From contig JAQGDQ010000782.1 in assembly GCA_030141605.1 (NCBI GenBank), positions 7,501 to 32,098 on the forward strand: a DNA stretch of 24,598 nucleotides, given 5' to 3'. Below the pieces are notes generated by a model that made no database searches, was not told the DNA's origin, and saw only the letters and a list, made by a program, of their open reading frames with translations. This stretch comes from Tubiluchus corallicola. Its lineage: Eukaryota > Priapulida > Priapulimorpha > Priapulimorphida > Tubiluchidae. Numbering within the stretch: position 1 is the first letter of the stretch; each line of letters starts with the position of its first letter. Positions 20,918 to 24,598 of the stretch are shown piece by piece. The position numbers and the translations under genes are program-made.

Positions 20918-21127
20918 AAGTGGTACCATTCTTATATAGATGAGAGAGAGAGGGAGGGCGAGAAAGTAAGTGAGATGGAGAGACAGAGAGAGAGAGAGGG
21001 GGGCAGGGGGAGAGAGAGAAAGAGAGAGAGAGACAGAGCGAGAGAGAGAGACACAGAGAGCGAGAGAGAGAGGGGGGAGGGAGAGAGAGAGAGCGCGAGA
21101 GAAGTGGTACCATTCTTATATAGATGA
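20918..21127. repeat. GA-rich array bracketed by a 26-bp direct duplication
   Basis: The purine array (about 20941-21103) lies between two identical 26-mers at 20918-20943 and 21102-21127 (AAGTGGTACCATTCTTATAT then AGATGA). On the gene's strand it is a pyrimidine tract that starts within about 30 nt of the 5' splice site at 21135/21134. Confidence 0.95.
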
Positions 21128-21134
21128 TGCTAAC

Positions 21135-21304
21135 CTGATAGTAGAGCAGATCTGGCGTGTTTTCATTCGGAGTCCAACTGAAACTTCCATATTCTTTAGG
21201 ATCGTGACATTCTAATCGCAGATTTTCTTTGTAAGCTTCAAATGTCTTGTACATGGCTGGTTTTTTTGAACTGTCCTTGATTTCGTATATGCACAATCCT
21301 CCAA
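21135..21304 (-). CDS. Skeletor/Knickkopf-like protein, cupredoxin-type exon
   Basis: The 170-nt exon is read on the minus strand between an acceptor (AATTTGCTTTAG ending at 21305) and a donor (CTATCAG then GTTAGC from 21134). With the G carried from the exon at 22934 it encodes 57 residues: VGGLCIYEIKDSS, TFEAYKENLRLECHDPKEYG, then SFSWTPNENTPDLLYYQ. The GGLC-I-E start, the ...F..Y...L...C.D spacing, and above all WTPNENTPD with YYQ are hallmarks of the C-terminal domain of Skeletor and Knickkopf proteins, which combine DM13, DOMON and cupredoxin-like modules (family knowledge). It enters in phase 1 and leaves in phase 0, agreeing with both neighbours. DM13 and DOMON exons must lie beyond the right edge. 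The frame beyond 21135 toward 20913 is intron and GA repeat, not protein. Confidence 0.88.
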
Positions 21305-21700
21305 CTAAAGCAAATTTTATTACTTTTACTTGAAATTAGTGTTTTTTTCAATGTGTGCCATCAGTTGCTTGGACAAAGAATGAAGAAAATTGCCAATTAA
21401 TAGTAGTATAACGGCTCTGTTTCTGGTCTACGTTTTTGCACTAATTTTAGGGTGCCCCGAAGGCGCCGAGAAAAAGCCCTAACTTATAAAACAAATTGGG
21501 AAGATGCATTGCAAAATTAATGCAAAGTTACTACTACCTGGGGTAATTAGGTATTACATCAAAATCCTGGATTAGATTGTTTGCACCTATTAGACTGGTA
21601 TAAATTAGACTGGTACAATTTCCTCACATAAACAAGATTTCACTGCTATGCAGGTGAGCAGCAGCAAATAAATATACCTTTTTAATTTGAATGTATTAAA

Positions 21701-21904
21701 TTGCCTGGAAAGCAAAAACAAAAAATCACTGTTCGATTAAGATTTGAACCTGACACTAGTTCTTTTCAAGAGTTAGAATGGCGTATTACTTATGAGCTAC
21801 CAACATTCAATTGGGAAACCATTGTAGCCCAATGGCTTCATGACAAAAGCTCTGATTACCAGAAAATACTCGAAGTACTGACAATAAATCGACGAATTTC
21901 TTAA
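21701..21904 (+). CDS. ORF in left palindrome arm (unknown, truncated copy)
   Basis: The open frame starts LPGKQKQKITVRLRFEPDTS and continues with ELEWRITYELPTFNWETIV and QWLHDKSSDY. The family is not recognised. The right arm carries the same frame on the other strand. Here an extra segment (GACGAATTTCTT) after the shared part brings an early stop. There is no ATG at the start and no clear splice border, so this is probably a fragment of a mobile element or captured gene, not a working gene. Confidence 0.3.
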   Translation: MPGKQKQKITVRLRFEPDTSSFQELEWRITYELPTFNWETIVAQWLHDKSSDYQKILEVLTINRRIS

Positions 21905-22279
21905 CACCATAACTTCTCCTAATTTGTTTACTCCTGGTTGGAAGAGTAATCTTTTTTTAGAGAAATTTGTCGATCACGCACCACAAACTCCAGTCATTGT
22001 GCATTTGTACTGACGAAAATGCACCCTCCTTAGCAAAGACATGGCTACTTGTTCCAATATAGTCATCTGCAACGTATTCACCCATAACATGGTCATGGTC
22101 ATTCCTTTCTTGGTTGTTGCGTTGTCATGACTATGCTATGGGGCAAACGTTGCAGATGATTGTATGGGAACACACACCCATATATTTGCTTAAGAGAGTG
22201 CTAACAGTTATTTTCATTAATACCAATGCACAATGACTGGATTTTGTGGTGGGTGATCAACAAATTTTTCTGAAAAAGA

Positions 22280-22516
22280 TTACTCTTCCAACCAGGAGTA
22301 AACAAAATAGGAGAAGTTATGGTGTTGATTTACTGTCAATATTTCGAGTATTTTCTCGTAATCAGAGCTTTTGTCATGAAGCCATTGGGTTACAATGGTT
22401 TCCCAATTGAATGTTGGTAGCTCATAAGTAATACGCCATTCTAACTCTCGAAAAGAACTAGTGTCAGGTTCAAATCTTAATCGAACAGTGATTTTTTGTT
22501 TTTGCTTTCCAGGCAA
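22280..22516 (-). CDS. ORF in right palindrome arm (unknown, longer copy)
   Basis: This is the same frame as in the left arm, differing at five of the first 63 residues. It continues past the point where the left copy stops, ending HHNFSYFVYSWLEE and a stop. It starts at a TTG codon with no visible ATG or acceptor. Function is unknown. Five of the six base changes against the left copy change the amino acid, which does not look like protein-level constraint. Confidence 0.3.
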   Translation of the reverse strand: MPGKQKQKITVRLRFEPDTSSFRELEWRITYELPTFNWETIVTQWLHDKSSDYEKILEILTVNQHHNFSYFVYSWLEE

Positions 22517-22933
22517 TTTAGTATATTCAAATTAAAGTGGTATATTTATTTGCTGCTGCTCACCTGCATAGCAGTGAAATCTTGTTTATGTGAGGAAATT
22601 GCGTTTATAATTTACACCAGTCTAATAGGTGCAACCAATCTAATCCAGGATTTTGATATAATAGCTAATTACCCCAGGTAGTAGTGATATAGTAACTTTG
22701 CATTAATTTTGCAATGCATCTTCCCAATTTTTTTTTAGTTGGGGATTTTTCTCGGCGCCTTCGGGGCACCCTAAAATTAGTGCAAAAAGGTAAAGCAGAA
22801 AGAGAGCTGTTATATTAAATGTTATTAATTGACAATTTTCTTCATTCTGTTTCCAGAGAACTGAATTCCATATCCCCATCACCAAGGTGTTGGTAATGCT
22901 TTGTTTCAGCTTAACTTGCTTGGAGATGCTCAC

Positions 22934-22988
22934 CTGCGCCTTTTGTTGGTTTTCCGTCACTGTCGAGGCCAGCAAATACCTTGATTTT
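22934..22988 (-). CDS. Skeletor/Knickkopf-like protein, short upstream exon
   Basis: The 55-nt exon on the minus strand lies between an acceptor (TTTTTTTCTTCAG ending at 22989) and a strong donor (GCAG then GTGAGC from 22933). It encodes KIKVFAGLDSDGKPTKGA plus one base. That base joins TT of the exon at 21304 to form valine, giving KGAVGGLC. The phase match and the arrangement of a VFAG-like strand and glycine-rich turn just before GGLC fit the cupredoxin-type region of Skeletor-like proteins. It enters in phase 0. The intron upstream is filled by the minisatellite that runs off the window, so the preceding exon is not present. Confidence 0.8.
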
Positions 22989-23046
22989 CTGAAGAAAAAA
23001 ATTTAATTACAAAAGAAGAGCTAGAAGAATGATTTAACAATGTGTT

Positions 23047-24598
23047 AAGATAAATAAATTCAGTCACTCTAAATTGACATTTTTAACGTCACATTCTCAG
23101 TAATGTCAAAAAATAACAGAACATCTCATTCATTTTCAGTTTTACTATAACTGCTCTATAAATTCAGTCACTCTAAATTGGCATGTCTAACGTCATCAGT
23201 GTCAACCACTCAGTTATGTCAAAACCAACAGTGCATATCATTCATTTTCAGTTTTTCTATAACTGTACTTTAAATTGAGTCACTCTAAATTGGCATGTCT
23301 AATGTCGTCAAAAATAACAGAACATCTCATTCATTTTCAGTTTTACTATAACTGCTCTATAAATTCAGTCACTCTAAATTGGCATGTCTAACGTCATCAG
23401 TGTCAACCACTCAGTAATGTCAAAACCAACAGTGCATATCATTCATTTTCAGTTTTTCTATAACTGCACTATAAATTGAGTTACTCTAAATTGGCATGTC
23501 TAATGTCGTCAAAAATAACAGAACATCTCATTCATTTTCAGTTTTACTATAACTGTACTATAAATTCAGTCACTCTAAATTGGCATGTCTAATGTCGTCA
23601 AAAATAACAGAGCATATCATTCATTTTCAGTGTTTCTATAACTGTACTATAAATTCAGTCACTCTAAATTGGCATGTCTAACGTCATCAGTGTCACCAAC
23701 TCAGTAATGTCAAAAATAACAGAACATCTCATTCATTTTCAGTTTTACTATAACTGCTCTATAAATTCAGTCACTCTAAATTGGCATGTCTAACGTCATC
23801 AGTGTCAACCACTCAGTTATGTCAAAACCAACAGTGCATATCATTCATTTTCAGTTTTTCTATAACTGCACTATAAATTGAGTCACTCTAAATTGGCATG
23901 TCTAATGTCGTCAAAAATAACAGTGCATATCATTCATTTTCAGTTTTTCTGTAACTGCACTATAAATTCAGTCACTCTAACTTGACATTTTTAATGTCAC
24001 ATTCTCAGTTATGTCAAAAATAACAGAGCATATCATTCATTTTCAGTTTTTCTGTAACTGCACTATAAATTCAGTCACTCTAACTTGACATTTTTAATGT
24101 CACATTCTCAGTTATGTCAAAAATAACAGAACATCTAATTCATTTTCAGTTTTTCTATAACTGTACTTTAAATTGAGTCACTCTAAATTGGCATGTCTAA
24201 TGTCGTCAAAAATAACAGAGCATATCATTCATTTTCAGTTTTTCTGTAACTGCACTATAAATTCAGTCACTCTAACTTGACATTTTTAACGTCACATTCT
24301 CAGTTATGTCAAAAATAACAGAACATCTCATTCATTTTCAGTTTTTCTATAACTGTACTTTAAATTGAGTCACTCTAAATTGGCATGTCTAATGTCATCA
24401 AAAATAACAGTGCATATCATTCATTTTCAGTTTTACTATAACTGCACTATAAATTCAGTCACTCTAAATTGGCATGTCTAATGTCGTCAAAAATAACAGA
24501 GCATATCATTCATTTTCAGTTTTTCTATAACTGTACTTTAAATTGAGTCACTCTAAATTGGCATAAATTCAGTCACTCTAAATCGGCATGTCTAATGT
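23047..24598. repeat. Mosaic minisatellite with 89-, 103- and 112-bp unit classes
   Basis: The landmark AAATT(C/G)AGTCACTCTAAA recurs at 23056, 23160, 23272, 23361, 23473, 23562, 23651, 23763, 23875, 23964, 24067, 24170, 24259, 24362, 24451 and 24540. Spacings are almost only 89, 103/104 or 112 bp. The classes differ in the middle: a short TAATGTCGTCAAAAATAACA form, a form with CACATTCTCAGTTATGTC, and a form with CATCAGTGTCAACCACTCAG. A 24-bp partial unit near 24564 marks a rearrangement. The array continues past the edge. Confidence 0.97.

Larger units (their letters stand above)
21362..22866. repeat. Large imperfect palindrome (two inverted copies of an unknown repeat)
   Basis: The left arm (about 21362-22097) and right arm (about 22126-22866) are inverted copies separated by 28 nt. 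Shared blocks from the outside in: AATGAAGAAAATTG, TTTTGCACTAATTTTAGGGT, GCCCCGAAGGCGCCGAGAAA, CCTGGGGTAATTAG, CATAAACAAGATTTCACTGC, a 189-bp core starting TTGCCTGGAAAGCAAAAACA, CTCCTGGTTGGAAGAGTAAT, CCAGTCATTGTGCATT, ATCATCTGCAACGT. The whole structure sits inside the 1,629-bp intron between the exons at 22934 and 21135. No target duplication or transposase was found. Confidence 0.9.

Overview
The window is AT-rich metazoan nuclear DNA, most likely from a marine invertebrate (this is inference; no clade-specific marker is visible). Spliced exons with canonical GT/AG borders, non-LTR retrotransposon debris, dispersed short repeat families and an unusually high load of micro- and minisatellites all argue against a prokaryotic or viral source. 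There is no operon, tRNA, rRNA or CRISPR array. Most long open frames here are artefacts of tandem repeats.

Two protein-coding gene ends can be supported, and they converge tail to tail. On the minus strand, three exons (22988-22934, 21304-21135, 17276-17130) splice in consistent phase (0, then 1, then 0, to a stop). They encode the C-terminal 123 residues of a Skeletor/Knickkopf-like protein: the cupredoxin-type region with WTPNENTPD, then YYQ joined to CYQHAYFGWKI, then a short hydrophobic tail like a GPI-attachment signal. On the plus strand, two exons (14554-14616 and 16527-16672) join in phase 1. They give a basic linker followed by another hydrophobic C-terminus; the family is not recognised. 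The two stop codons are 457 bp apart and each gene has an AATAAA signal in that interval. A third, weaker terminal-exon candidate lies at 3051-3273 (+).

Layout from left to right. 1-1870: edge of repeat family 2, an inverted copy of repeat family 1, and a LINE 3' end split by a (GT)n tract. 2340-4403: pentanucleotide arrays, the candidate exon, and a 37-bp minisatellite. 4510-5297: a family-2 copy and a GA array. 6291-8426: a 32/33-bp minisatellite and a trinucleotide array. 9075-11285: two direct family-1 copies, one with an internal 44-bp quintuplication. 11941-13256: a 114-bp tetraplicate with X-box-like sites, T-rich and CAA/TAA tracts, and a 60-bp-arm hairpin. 13609-14432: a hAT-like element. 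14554-16672: the plus-strand gene end, whose intron holds a family-2 copy, an LTR-like block and a LINE tail. 17130-22988: the Skeletor-like gene end. Its long intron carries a family-2 copy and a 36-bp minisatellite, and its short intron carries a 1.5-kb palindrome. 23047-24598: a mosaic minisatellite in the next upstream intron, running off the window.

The most notable structures are the intronic palindrome with an almost unchanged ORF-bearing core, the family-1 repeats that each carry an AG|GTAAG splice-donor-like site, the long hairpin, and the X-box-like tetraplicate.
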